In this document: in pieces, positions 52,447 to 63,660 of the stretch
Position numbering within the stretch: position 1 is the stretch's first letter
Layout of the letters: every line of letters begins with the position of its first letter
Source of the DNA: Muscardinus avellanarius
Lineage: Eukaryota > Chordata > Mammalia > Rodentia > Gliridae
Direction of reading: 5' to 3'
DNA length: 64,000 bases
NCBI GenBank assembly: GCA_963383645.1
Contig: OY726564.1
Span: 111,515,040-111,579,039, forward strand
Position numbers and translations under genes: made by a program
The notes under the pieces: model-generated
What the model saw: the letters and a program-made list of their open reading frames with translations, nothing else
The model's database searches: none
What the model was told of the DNA's origin: nothing

Positions 52447-53027
52447 AAGAGCTCGGTCTTAAAGGAGGGAGAGGGTACCAAGAAGTACAGGGAGCAGAGA
52501 CCAAGGGACTTAAAAACCTTTAGAAATGGAGAGAAGAGTTTACAGTTTTTGCTTCTTTAAAGTGATGGAAGCTGACTAATTTGGACTTTAACATTTATAC
52601 CTTAATTGCTAATGGGGTTTAAAAATGCTTTCCATATAACAGAGCTGAGTTGAACTGAGGATAGGGAGGCATGGCGTCGGCAGGTGTCCAACAGCCCTAC
52701 GGGACAGGCCGTGCCACACCACCGAAGTGGACAGGACCCAGGAGGTGTACCCGCGTAGGCCTCCGATGCCAAACCCCAGCTACGGGAAACAGATACTGGT
52801 GATAATCAGAGAATCTGAGGACGATAACCGGGGCCCCGCTTGTGTTCCAGTGTCCCTGGGCTTCACCGTGTGGCTCTGCCCGACACCCAGCCCTGGGCTC
52901 CTTTTGCTTTAGTGTAAATTTACCTCCTTCTGTTATGTCCTCCCAGGAAATGAAGAACACATTGGTCACGATTGTTCATGTCACTGAGGCTGCTTTGGAA
53001 GGAATCCTCTTCATGGTTCACTAATCT
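52447..53027. other. Intron, no recognised element
   Basis: Frames at 52697-52969 (minus) and 52727-52912 (plus) overlap each other; no known domain. Confidence 0.45.
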
Positions 53028-53230
53028 TTTTTTTTTTTTTTTTTTTTTTTTGCGGGTTTGGGGATGGAACCCAGGGACATTTGACCTCCAAGCTACATCC
53101 CCTGCCCTATTTTTTATTCTTTATTTTGAAACAGGGTCTCACTGAGTTGCAGAGGGCCTCACTAAGTAGCTGAGGCTGTCTGCGAACCACGATTTTCCGG
53201 TCTCAGCCTCCTGAATCCACCATGCCCAAC
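53028..53230 (-). mobile_element. B1-dID SINE
   Basis: 21-T tail, GCGGGTTTGGGGATGGAACC, GAAACAGGGTCTCACTGAGT, TCCGGTCTCAGCCTCCTGAA, CATGCCCAAC; a deletion removes the GGGATTACA block. Confidence 0.87.
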
Positions 53231-53231
53231 A

Positions 53232-53417
53232 ATTTTCTTTTTTAATAATAGGAATTGAACACAAGGGCATTCCACCTTTGAGCGATCCCCCCAGTCCCTT
53301 TTGATTTTTTATTTTGAAGCAGTCTCGTTTAGTTGCTGAGGTTGATCTTGAACCTGTGATCCTCCTGTCTCAGCCTCCTAAGGACTGGGATTATAGGTGT
53401 GTGCCGCCACGCCCAGC
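53232..53417 (-). mobile_element. B1-dID SINE
   Basis: TAATAGGAATTGAACACAAGG, TTGAAGCAGTCTCGTTTAGT, CCTCCTGTCTCAGCCTCCTA, CGCCACGCCCAGCTC. Tandem with the preceding copy, same strand. Confidence 0.83.
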
Positions 53418-54553
53418 TCCTGGTTAAATCATCTTAATTCCTTTCATCTGTCCTCAGAAGTGCTACTTTTCTATTCCTTTTGTTTGTTTGTTTGTTTACT
53501 TATGAACTCTTTAAGACCCTTAGCAATCTCTTAACAAAATAACTAAAACTGGAGAGATTTTGAAGAATTTATAAGCTACTATTAAATGCTTGCCCACTAT
53601 ATTCAGAGTAACAGCTTTAAGCCCCAATACTGAACTGCAAAATCCTGCCCTGAGCTTGAGATCAGCTGTGGTTCTTATAATCTTTACTGAAATGTTTACA
53701 CTGTCCTTTTTTTTTTTTTTAAATAAGGGGTATTGGCTTCTCTTACTTTCAGAGTAGCCTGAGTTCTCCCTTGAATGTATATATCCTATTTTCCTGAACA
53801 AATTTTTATCTATGTCCCAGAAAAAGGGGTGAGCTGGTCAAAACTCCTTCTAAGGCACCATCCAAGATTAATGATCAAAGATTATTTATGATTTAGATGG
53901 TCTAGAAGTGCAATTCTTTGGTTTTCTGTTTCAAAAGAAGAAGAGATTAATAGGTTTCTAGAGACAAGGCATCTTTAGGCTCCGGTTCCCACATGTGGCG
54001 AGGAGAGGCCCGAGCATCAGAGCAGCTTCTGGACACTGCGCCTCATCCACTCGGCAAATGCGCCTGTAGAGTCGCCGTTTGAGACGGGAGCAGTTTCCAA
54101 GCAGGTTGTACATAAAGGTCGGGTGAGTCTCCGAGTGAGGGCAAAGCCGAGTGGGATCAAGGATGGAATCCTCTTAGACAGTATCTCTTAAGAGTGTTAC
54201 GGCTGATGAAGATTGTTACAGACGACAAGATGTTGCTGCTGAGTAACACAACTGGAGTTAAAGTGTCTTCTGGAGAGAGGCTCTGGACTGCTTTTCTCCT
54301 CTACAGAGAAATGCAGTCCTAATGACCACCGCATGAGACTAGCCACGGGAGACAGACCCCGAGGCCGCAGGGCCGTCCCCTGTCCCCTGCGTGTGATCCA
54401 CAAAGCCTTGCTCGAGGGCGTCTGTGGAGGCGGTGTGGGCACCGCCCAAGTGTGAGGTCAGATGGGCCGATTCGCAGGTTCCAGACTCAGAATGGCTGCC
54501 TGAATTGGAGCCTGCATCAATGTGGGATCACCCCAGGTGGTCAGATGAGTCTT
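53418..54553. other. Intron, no recognised element
   Basis: No exon found. CpGs at 53990-54080 and 54340-54440 are scattered. Frame 54197-54442 (minus) has no domain. Confidence 0.45.
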
Positions 54554-56138
54554 AGAATTTGAGACCCATTGCTAATTCTCAGAAATAAGAAACATGCAGG
54601 AGGGAGGCATCACAATCCCAGACTTCAAATTATACTATAGAGCAAAAGTAGTAAAAACAGCATGGTACTGGCACAATAACAGATATACTGACCAGTGGAT
54701 TAGAATAGAAGATACAGAAACAAACCCACACATCTTTAGTCAATTAATCTTTGACAAAGGGGCCAAATTCATATGCTGGAGAAAAGACAGCCTTTTCAAC
54801 AAACGGTGCTGGGAGAACTAGCTGTCCATTTGTAGAAAGATGGAACTAAACCCCTATATCTCACCATCCACAGGAATCAACTCGAGATGGATCAAAGACT
54901 TAGAAATTAGACCTGAGACTGTGAAGCTAGTAGAGGAGAGCATAGGTTCAACACTACAACATATTGGCACAGGCAGTAACTTTCTCAACAAAACCTCCAA
55001 AGCTCAGGAAATTAAAGCAAGAATAAACAAGTGGGATAACATCAAACTAAAAAGTTTCCTCTCATCAAAGGAAACCATCAATAACCTAAAGAGGAAGCCT
55101 ACAGAATGGGAAAAGATCCTTACCAGCCACCACTCTGATAGGGGGCTAATATCCAGAATATACAAAGAGCTCAAAAGACTCTACACTAGCAAAACAAACA
55201 ACCCAATCAAGAAATGGGCAAATGAACTAAATAGACACTTCACAAAAGAAGAGATACAAAGGGCCAATAGATACATGAAAAGATGTTCTTCATCATTAGC
55301 CATCAGGGAGATGCAAATCAAAACTACACTGAGATTCCATCTAACCCCAGTCAGAGTGGCAAGCATAAAGAAATCAAATAACAACAAATGCTGGCGAGGA
55401 TGTGGGGAGAGAGGAACTCTTTTACACTATTGGTGGGAATGCAAACTAGTTCAGCCACTATGGAGATCAGTGTGGAGATTCCTTAGAAAACTGGGAATAG
55501 ATCCACCATATGATCCAGCTCTACCACTCCTGGGTATTTTTCCAAAGGGGTTGAATTCAGAGAACTACAGCAACATATGCATACCTATGTTCATAGCAGC
55601 ACAATTCGTAATAGCCAAAATATGGAACCAACCCAGGCCTCCATCAACAGATGAATGGATAGCAAAACTTTGGGAAATACACACAATGGAATTCTATTCA
55701 GCCATAAAGAAGAACAAAATTATATAATTTGCAAGAAGATGGAAAGCCCTGGAGAACATTATGTTAAGTGAGATCAGCCAAGCACAGAAGGAGAAGGTAC
55801 ATATGTTTCCTCTAATATGCCCAAACTAGGGAACACAGAGGATACCAGTGGGACTCCAGATAATGGAGGGAAAATATCAGCAAAGTTTAAATGGAAAGAT
55901 AGGAGAGGAGGAAGGCTGAACTTGGTTAATGAGGGTCTATATCCGAATATGCGTAAAATTATGAATATGGCATGGTTAACCTGGACAATCATTGGTGGAA
56001 GCGGGGAAGGGAAAACGGGGTTGGGGGAGGGGAGAGGGCACCAAGTATAGTTTAAATGTATACCATTTATGTTCAATAAAAATTTTGTATTAAAAATAAA
56101 TAAATAAATAAATAAAAGAATTTGAGACCCATTGCTAA
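54554..56138 (+). mobile_element. Young 5'-truncated L1 with 22-bp target duplication
   Basis: L1 sequence runs 54576-56116: the last third of ORF2, a 3' UTR with a G-rich block (GGGGTTGGGGGAGGGGAGAG at 56019-56038), AATAAA near 56075 and an A/(AAAT)n tail. A perfect 22-base duplication flanks it (54554-54575 and 56117-56138, AGAATTTGAGACC...TGCTAA). Antisense to RABGAP1L. A recent, dead-on-arrival insertion. Confidence 0.95.
54594..55727 (+). pseudogene. L1 ORF2 C-terminal part, two in-frame stops
   Basis: ORF2p is the L1 endonuclease/reverse transcriptase. This copy covers only sequence after the RT core. It reads [15 protein letters not shown]..., a TAG at 54819-54821 (where an L1 would have TGG, Trp), then continues in the same frame from ELNPYISPSTG to KKNKII, with a premature TAA at 55725-55727. 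The L1 at 23.2 kb reads on through that point for about 30 more residues. The cysteine-rich motif region ([19 protein letters not shown], 55390-55446) is intact. No endonuclease or RT domain is present. Confidence 0.9.
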
Positions 56139-57052
56139 ATTTCCAAGCTTAAAGGGTTTAAGATCTTCTAACAAGCTCTAGTTGTTAATAATGGTATCTC
56201 TGAAATAAGGTTAAAGGGAAATTCACTGAAGCCAAAAATCCTAACATTCCAGTTAAAGAAAAGGCTTGTGCTCGGTGTGTGGAGAGTATTATCTCATTCA
56301 GTCCTCACAGCAGGAGGAATACTAGACGGATGCTATCTTCCTACAGAAGGCAAGCAGGTGCTAAGCGGCGAGATGGGCCATCTGAGGCTGCACGGCCTGG
56401 AAGCCACAGCTCATGCAGAAGGTGCCCAAAGTCACAGAACAGACCACGGGTGACCAAGTCAACCAACAGCGTGTGCTGGTTACCACCCCAGAGGGCGGCT
56501 ACGCTGAGAAACAAGACAGAACGAAGACAAGAGATGAGGAGAAAACCTGCGACTCATGCCAACTCTAGAGACAAAAACAAGTAAATAAATCTCAGTTTCA
56601 AACGGGCAGGGGCACTTCCGCTTTCTCTCCTTTATTCTAAGTTGGAGTGTTTCATAGTATATCCATTCTACCTAGAGCCTCAAAACCCAAGCTCCTTCCC
56701 ACCAGCAGGTGGCGCCAAGCATCCAGGAAGTACCGCACAGTCAGAAATCAAGCTGGTAAAATGGACGGATGTCTTTTTAGACTCAAGTTTCTGAACTAGC
56801 TTTGCAACAAGGACAGATGATTTAAAAGACCATCAGTCTTCTTCACCAGAAATTATGTGAAGAAATAAAAGAGGAAAGAGGCACTCTCTCGATTGTTAAG
56901 GAGTCCTCTGAAAATGGATTCCTAAGCAAGGCTTATTGAAAATCAGCCCCAGAATTCTAATAAGAAATCCTAAACCCAGAAAAGGTTTCTAGGAGAATAA
57001 CAATGAGTTATTAAGCAAACACAAAACTTAATATATAAGTGGAGGCCCTAAA
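56139..57052. other. Intron with a possible MIR relic
   Basis: TATTATCTCATTCAGTCCTC (56287-56306), then CTACAGAAGGCAAGCAGGTG resembles MIR in plus sense. Otherwise unassigned. Confidence 0.4.
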
Positions 57053-57064
57053 GTGATATCAAAT

Positions 57065-57285
57065 CAGGCATGGTGGCACGCACCTGTAATCCCAGTACTT
57101 GGGAGGCTGAAACAGGAGGATCACAGGTTCAAAGCCAGCCTCAGCTACTTAGCAAGGCTCTCAGCAAGTTAGTGGGACCTTGTTTCCAAATAAAAAGTAA
57201 AATAAGGCTGGGGTGCAGATCAGAGGTAGAATGCCCCTGGGTTCAATCCTCAGTACCAAAAAAAAAAAAACAAAAAAAAAAAAAC
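57065..57285 (+). mobile_element. B1-dID SINE with target duplication
   Basis: CAGGCATGGTGGCACGCACC...GGCTGGGGTGCAGATCAGAG...TTCAATCCTCAGTACC plus poly(A). AAAGTGATATCAA before and AAAGTGATGTCAA after. Confidence 0.9.
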
Positions 57286-57830
57286 CGAAAAGTGATGTCA
57301 ATCAGTAAAAGTAATCTGTGGTATTATCAACCATAGCACAGGGCAAATTTTATTTTTTTGCCACTCAGCCTCATTGCAGTCCCTGGATTCCAGATGCGCC
57401 CGAGCGCTATCTCAAAACAGAAAGCTAGGAGCCATGCTGAATCAAAATTCTGCTGGTGCAAATGCCGTCTTCCTCTGCTGGCTCTGCTAGCCAGCCAGCA
57501 AGCAGGCACTGCCTCTAAGGCCATTTCATTCTTGGAAACATCAAGCACCTGCCCTGTTTTCTTCCAAAAACACAAAGGAGATTTCATAGATGCAATCTCT
57601 GGAAAAGTTATGGAAGGGAAAAATACCAAAAGCTAAAAGTGAAAATCAGTAAAAGTCAGGTACAAGCTTATACATTATTGATGCTTCCAATTTAGGAGTC
57701 TAAATACCACCAAATTTCTTTTCCCAAACAAAAAACTTGTTGGGGAGAAAAATAAATGGGAATCATATTTCAGAATTAAAGACAATAACAAACAATCCTC
57801 CCTCCAAATTTCCCTGAAACATATTAAGTG
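57286..57830. other. Intron, no recognised element
   Basis: Frames 57327-57629 (minus) and 57358-57636 (plus) are mirror shadows; no domain, no splice sites. Confidence 0.45.
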
Positions 57831-57840
57831 TTCTCAACCA

Positions 57841-58038
57841 CCACCCCCCCTTTTATGGTGCTGGGGATTGAACCCAAGGATATTCTATCTTGGAGCTACA
57901 CTCAAAGCCCTATTTTTATTTGGAAATAAGGCATTGCTAGGTTGCTGAGAGCCTTGCTAAATTGCTGAGGCTGTCAGAACCTCCAACCACAGACTCCCAA
58001 GTACTAGGATTACAGGGGTATGCCGCCATGCCCAGCTT
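57841..58038 (-). mobile_element. B1-dID SINE with 10-bp target duplication
   Basis: ATGGTGCTGGGGATTGAACC, TTTGGAAATAAGGCATTGCT, AGACTCCCAAGTACTAGG, CGCCATGCCCAGCTT. GTTCTCAACC at 57831-57840 and 58039-58048. Confidence 0.85.
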
Positions 58039-58259
58039 GTTCTCAACCTTTAAATTATATCTGTAGAACTGGGGGGGTGGTGATATTTTTCTACTGTCCT
58101 ACACAGGTATTTTTCCTGGGTGAAAACAGCCATGATACTTCTTCAGAGATTAACGTACAGCTAGCAGGTATGTAAGGTCAGGTAACCACGCTCAGCGCTC
58201 CCGTCAGGAGCTCAGGAGCTCCTCCCTGGTCCTCCCTCCAAACACGCGCCACAGCCACA

Positions 58260-58628
58260 GTCATCTCGGAAACACTGGAATCAGTCTTCTATCCCACCAT
58301 AAGGAGCCTCAGTGGCTTCTCCCTGCAGCTGAGATGAGAACCTGTGTCTTCAATATGCCCACCAAACTGGTATAATTTGGGTCCTACCCACTTCTTGGCC
58401 AACTGCTGTCTGTGTTCTAGAAGTCTGGGCTTACTTTTAGATGCCCTAAAACATGCACTTCCCCCACTTGTCACTAGGATTTCTCCTACTCATCTCTCAG
58501 AACTCAGCTTTAAATGTCACTTACTCAGAGACCATCCTTGAAAGCCCAATTTAAAATAGGTTTCCTTAATATAAGATCTTGAGGCAACCTGTACTTTCCC
58601 TTCAAAGCATTTATTGTAATGTATAATC

Positions 58629-58660
<32 letters not shown>

Positions 58661-58790
58661 TTGTTTGTCATCTGTATGCCTGTTAGTCTGTTAGCTCCAT
58701 GGATACAAGGACATGTTCATGTGTTAACCACTGTATCTCTTAGGACTAGCTCAGCGTCAGCATACGGTGGTCCATTTCACAGACTGATTA
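58260..58790 (+). mobile_element. L2 3' region
   Basis: CATAAGGAGCCTCAGTGGCTTCTCC, AACTCAGCTTTAAATGTCAC, ACTCAGAGACCATCCTTGAA, AAAGCATTTATTGTAATGTAT, TTAGCTCCATGGATACAAGG, CACTGTATCTCTTAGGACTAG follow the L2 3' order closely. A (TA)n expansion sits at 58628-58655. Confidence 0.75.
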
Positions 58791-58799
58791 TGACCTTGC

Positions 58800-59465
58800 G
58801 GCTCAGCTAGCTGGTGGCTTGTTTTAAAACTGGCATGTGTTTTTCTTCTTCCTCTTTTCCTTCTTTCCATGTTAACAAGTAACATGTTCTTATCAGTTTA
58901 CTGACCAAAGTAAGGAAGGGATGGTGCCAGCAAGTTCAAATAACTCATTGCAAAGGCCCTGTGGGCATGAATTATATTTTCCGATAAACACTTGGGGTGT
59001 TAACAGGGAGATTCTTTTCTCCGGGCTTTAGAAAATCAGCCTTTTCTGATCTGGGCACTGACGGGGGCACTGACTGCCTGGCCAGTGAATCAAGAGCAGA
59101 GAATTCTCTCTGAGGACTCCAGCACACCAGGGCCAGTGCCATGTCTGGGTGGCCTATCCTGGGTCCTACAAATATGGGTTGGCAGACCTTTTGTGCCATG
59201 TCCATCATGGAGCTGGTACCCGCCATAGGACATTATAAATCCTTTTCCCCTCTCGTAGAATAAAATAAAATAAAATAATAAAGGATTTATAGAACTGTTA
59301 AAAATAAAGAAAATCAGCTGTTTTTCCCTTCAACTTCTTCTCACTGAATTTCTCATTTGCTAGCAAATCAATAAAATTTCTTTTCTCTTCTCAAAGATTT
59401 GTCCAAAGTATTTCATCTGACAAATTGGAGCAAGTACTAGATTTTCAGTTAAATCTGCAAGTATT
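58800..59465. other. Intron, no recognised element
   Basis: A short (AAATA)n run lies at 59258-59280. The minus frame 58972-59226 has no recognised domain. Confidence 0.45.
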
Positions 59466-59479
59466 AAGAGTTCAATACT

Positions 59480-59692
59480 AGCTGGGTATGGTGGAACATG
59501 CTTGTAATCCCAGTTCTTGGGAGGCTGAGCCAGGAGGATCACAGATTTATGGCCAGCCTCAGTTACTTAGTGAGGCTCTCCATAACTTCGTGAGGCCCTG
59601 TTTTAAATAAAGAATAAAAAATAGGTCTGGGGGCATATCTGGGAGGTAGAATGTCCCTGGGTTCAAGCCCCAGTACCAATAAAATAAAATAA
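59480..59692 (+). mobile_element. B1-dID SINE with 14-bp target duplication
   Basis: AGCTGGGTATGGTGGAACATG...GGTCTGGGGGCATATCTGGG...TTCAAGCCCCAGTACC, (AAAAT)n tail. AAGAGTTCAATACT at 59466-59479 and 59693-59706. Confidence 0.93.
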
Positions 59693-59763
59693 AAGAGTTC
59701 AATACTTATTCAACGAGTGAGTGGCTGACTCAATGAATCCGATGACTACCATAGCTAGATCTG

Positions 59764-60238
59764 GAGTGTCCCCCAAGGCTCATGTGCTGGAGGTTTGGTC
59801 CCTGATGCAGCCATATCCAGAAATGGGGCTTCAGGGACATGGCTGGCTCATGAGGGCTCTGATCTCATCAGTCATTTAAACCATTTGGTGGATTAATAAG
59901 CTGAATGGACTACTGGGAGGATGTGGAAACCATAGGCAGGAGGGGTTTGGTTGGAGGAGGAAGTTCACTGGGGCCATGGCCTGGGAACCCCGTCTTGCCC
60001 CTGGCTCCTCCTCACTTTCTCTCTCTCTCTCCCCTTCCTGACTGCCAACAGCTGGGCAGCTTCCCTCTGCCACGCCCTTCCGCCACGATGGTGTGCCTCC
60101 TCAGGCCCAGAGCGAAGGAGCTCATCAATCATGGACCGACCTCTGAAACTACAAGCCAAAAGAAGTCCTTCCTCCTCTCAGTTGCTTTGCGCAGGTACCT
60201 ATCACCGTGGCGGACAGCTGGCTAATATGACGACACTT
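59764..60238 (+). mobile_element. MaLR-like LTR relic
   Basis: GGAGTGTCCCCCAAGGCTCA, GTGCTGGAGGTTTGGTCCCT, CATGGACCGACCTCTGAAAC, ACAAGCCAAAAGAAGTCC, then GGACAGCTGGCTAATATG. The longest copy of the family seen at 39061 and 44415. Confidence 0.6.
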
Positions 60239-60732
60239 TCAGGGAGTGTCCCTGGTCCCCTAGATGTTGAGTTGCTGAGCTCTGAGCTCTTTTCTCCAGA
60301 CAAAGATGAAGCCTCACTTGAAAACAGTTTGCAAGCATATGCTGCTCTTTTATTGGCTTTTCTGGCATCCTCCGAACTGCTATAAGTACTAGTCTGCCTC
60401 ATATTTGTGTCTGGAATTAGACAGTCATCCACTTTCTCACTCTTTCTGTGCCTTCGAAAGTAAAGTACTTTGTTCCTTTCAAATTTCCATGTAAACCTTT
60501 AATAACCTAACCTTTAAAAGTCTAGTGATCCTGATGATGTAATACTTCACAGTAATGTATTCTATGAATTCATTTTCCCCCAAATATAAGAAGCCACATC
60601 AGAAAAATGGCTATAAAAGGAAATCTAATTAAAAATTTTGCATATATTGTATAATGTGTTCCTTCCCCCTTCGTCCCACAAAATGCAGCACTGTTAGATA
60701 ATTCAGTATTATATCACATACTCATCAATGTA
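60239..60732. other. Intron, no recognised element
   Basis: AT-rich, nothing recognised. Confidence 0.45.
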
Positions 60733-60793
60733 CACTGCGGGAGTTTTTTTTTTTGTTTGTTTTTGTTTTTTTTTCTCTTTCACTGCGGGAGTT
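60733..60793 (-). mobile_element. Orphan poly(A) insertion with 13-bp target duplication
   Basis: CACTGCGGGAGTT occurs at 60733-60745 and 60781-60793. Between them is only a 35-base T-rich stretch (TTTTTTTTTGTTTGTTTTTG...). This is what a retrotransposition event truncated down to its A tail would leave. No SINE or L1 body is present. Confidence 0.75.
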
Positions 60794-61960
60794 ATAAAAG
60801 CACTGAATAACCCACAATGCCCGCATTTATTCTTAGTGTTTAATTCTTACTGTATCTATGGCAGCTGATATCATAACGCAATTCTCTCCGCTATCTCAGA
60901 TCTATCTTTCTAAAAACATCAGCGTCACCATGCCATCAATATTATTTAAACTTTTTATGACTTCCTATTCATATAACTGCTCCCCAAACTGGGGGATGCC
61001 AAATCCCTTAGAGGGAGCAGCGAGAGGAGACGGAGAGTCAAGGTGAATATGCCGTGTCTCTCCAGACCGACAACTTTTACTCAAAAATGTGAAGAAATCT
61101 CTATCCTAAGACAACTATGGATGTATTGAGCAGCAAAATGTACTTGCAGTTTTAACAGATGATATGCAGCTTCAAAGGGGTTTTGAGTGTGGGAGACTGC
61201 CAGACACATGCTAGACGTGCAATAAGTGTGTCAAGAAGACATCATGGAGGATTTCCTTCATTCACTGCATAACTGCTGACCACACGGCAATGGAGGGATA
61301 AGCGGGGGACATTCCCTGGTTTAGATTATTGCTTATTCTTAGGTTCCCATCTCTAAAATATCGCTATTCTCAGTGGACTATTAGGAAGAAGCAAAAGAAA
61401 TTGTCAATATTTGTTAATTTTGGACTTAAGAAAATAGCAGATTCCTACAATCCAGCATAACAGGAGTCTGTATTTTTGCATCTGACAACCTCAACCTGTG
61501 CCCGCGCTTTCCACAGCGTCAAGTGCCCTGACTGGCCTAAGACAGAGCAAGAGAACTGCTGGCTGGGGCTTCTGTACACAGCGAGAGCTAGTGCGCACTG
61601 AAGTCTCACAATTTGAAAGAAAGAGACTAGTTACTAGAACTCCTATGCACAGGCTGAGACACAGAGGATTCCTGCTAGCTGCGGAACTATATGGACAGAA
61701 ACTTCGGACAAAAGGGAGGAATGGGGAGAAGTAGTTAAATTCATGTTTCCAGATCTGCACCGAACAAAGGGTTTGTCCCACAGTGCACACAGGGGCTCAC
61801 GCGTAAGGAACCATTCTAGTATGCCGTGCGCATAAGCATGGCATCTTTAAGCTTAATTATCTATTTTTTATTGCCGAAGAAAGAAACAGGCTTTCAGTAG
61901 AGTGATGGGAATCCACCAGAAAGAATGTGAGTACCAAGCCGCACTTCTGTGTCCCTCCTC
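60794..61960. other. Intron, no recognised element
   Basis: 1.2 kb without named repeat or exon. Confidence 0.45.
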
Positions 61961-61965
61961 CCTCC

Positions 61966-62126
61966 TCCCTACCTACCTACCTACCTACCTGCCTACTTAC
62001 CCACCTACCTACTGGTATTTCTGTTTCTCTCTCCTTCCTTCCTTCCTTCCTTCCTTCCTTCCTTCCTTCCTTCCTTCCTTCCTTCCTCCCTCCCTCCCTC
62101 CCTCCCTTCCTCCCTTCCTTCTTTCC
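61966..62126 (+). repeat. Compound (CTAC)n (CTTC)n (CTCC)n pyrimidine-rich tract
   Basis: About seven CTAC-type units, a break (TGGTATTTCTGTTTCTCTC), then about 16 CTTC units passing into CTCC/CTTC. The pyrimidine-only part covers about 62012-62126. It is the tail of the SINE that follows. Confidence 0.92.
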
Positions 62127-62313
62127 TTCTGAACCCAGGGCTATTTTACCTCCAAGCTACATCCCCAGCCCTTTTTATTTTTTGTTGTAAAACAGGGTCT
62201 CACTGGAAGTCTGAAAGTCTTGCCACCCTGCCGGGGCTGGTCCCAAACCTGCGATCCTCCTGTCTGAGCCTCACAAATACTGGGATTACAGGCATGCGTT
62301 ACCACACCCAGCT
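62127..62313 (-). mobile_element. B1-dID SINE
   Basis: CTGAACCCAGGGCTATTTTACC, TAAAACAGGGTCTCACTGG, CCTCCTGTCTGAGCCTCACA, TACCACACCCAGCT. Confidence 0.82.
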
Positions 62314-63244
62314 GACTTCTTCTTTTTTTTTTAAGGTATTTATGAATAGGATTTCTAAAAGCCTGCATTAATCTGGGGGAAGATACACTTAGAATTTCAA
62401 GGAGATATTGAAACTTAGTGTTTATAGGATACTATGTACCATTTTCCAACTTAGTGAAAGTAAACATCTGCATAAGTCCCCAGATGCTTCAGGATGGAGA
62501 AATGCAGGCCTGCCGTCACTCTGGCAACTTCTCGCTCTAAAAGGTCCCATCTCGTCCTCCTCCTGAGTCTTCTGAAATAAAACGCACACCTATTTTTAAT
62601 CCCCACGTGTCCTGCTCCGCACCACTGTGAAACAGACCCAGACCACTGCTGAGGAAGTTCAGCTGCTGAATTCCGCCCCTGCTCTCCGTCAACCTGGCTG
62701 TGCTGACAGCCCCTGGGGACCTGTGACCAAAACGGCCTGGGCGGGGGGTTAACACATCGAGGTTTTTACCCCAAGAACCAACACGAAAAACAGCCACAGA
62801 GGCACGGCCGGCCATTTCCCCCAAGTTTTGTTTCTCTGAATTCATTACCTTGGACCATTAGCTTCTTCCTAGAATTTGCTACACTAATGAATTCAAAGAA
62901 ACGAAGAGTGCACTATCTCACAGGCCTCTTCATCTCGCTTTTCTCTCTCCTCCAGAAAAAGGGCCGCGCGCCTGTAACATTCGAGAACTCCCGTGGGGGC
63001 AGACAGCTGCTTTGTCCTCGCTGCGGGCATCTGATGAGAATGATCAAAAGTATGCATCCTCCAACCCCAACACATCTCGATGGGTCTGTACAGACAGATG
63101 TTCACGGTTCCCTTTAATAGGAAACAAAAGCGCTGAGGGTATCTGTTAAACATGCAGATTTCTAGGGCGACACCTTCAGAGAATCTTGTCTCTAACATGG
63201 GCCTCTAGAATTTTTAGGCTTGATAAAGCACTCCCCACATGGCT
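62314..63244. other. Intron; possible DNA-transposon scrap
   Basis: CATGCAGATTTCTAGGGCGAC (63150) to CTTGATAAAGC (63230) recalls the interior of hAT-Charlie relics, not certain. No exon of RABGAP1L recognised. Confidence 0.4.
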
Positions 63245-63660
63245 ACTGCACCCCACTATGTTTAACTTTTGGGGGAATTTCCAAACAGTTTCCAATGTGG
63301 CTGCACCATTTTACCCCCCCCCCCCATAATTCATGACATCTCCAATTTCTCTACATCTTCCCACCTGTTTCTGTCTAGCTTTCTGATGATAGCCATCCTA
63401 GCGGGCCTGAAGAAGTATCTCATTGTGGTTTTGACTTGCATTTTGCTCATGTCTAACGATATTAAACATCCTTTCATGCCCTTAGGGGCAATTTGCATAT
63501 CTTCTTTGGGAAAATAGCAATTAAGATCCTTTCCCTATTTCCAAATTGAACTTTTTTTATTGAGTTGTAAGAATTCCTCTTTTATTCTAGATATAAGACC
63601 CTTACCACAGATGTGACTTGCAAATCCTTTTTCCCACATGATTTCCCCCAGATTCTTGGC
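63245..63660 (-). mobile_element. Old L1 ORF2/3' fragment
   Basis: AACAGTTTCCAATGTGGCTGC, TATCTCATTGTGGTTTTGAC, TTGCATTTTGCTCATGTCTAAC, TTTCCCTATTTCCAAATTG and ATTCTAGATATAAGACCCTTA are the reverse complement of late L1 ORF2 in ancient mammalian L1s. A C-run of 13 interrupts at 63313-63325. Confidence 0.82.

Noticed and set aside
61966..62126. Regularly repeated short units suggestive of an array
   Set aside because: Tetranucleotide microsatellite without distinct spacers; this is not a CRISPR array.
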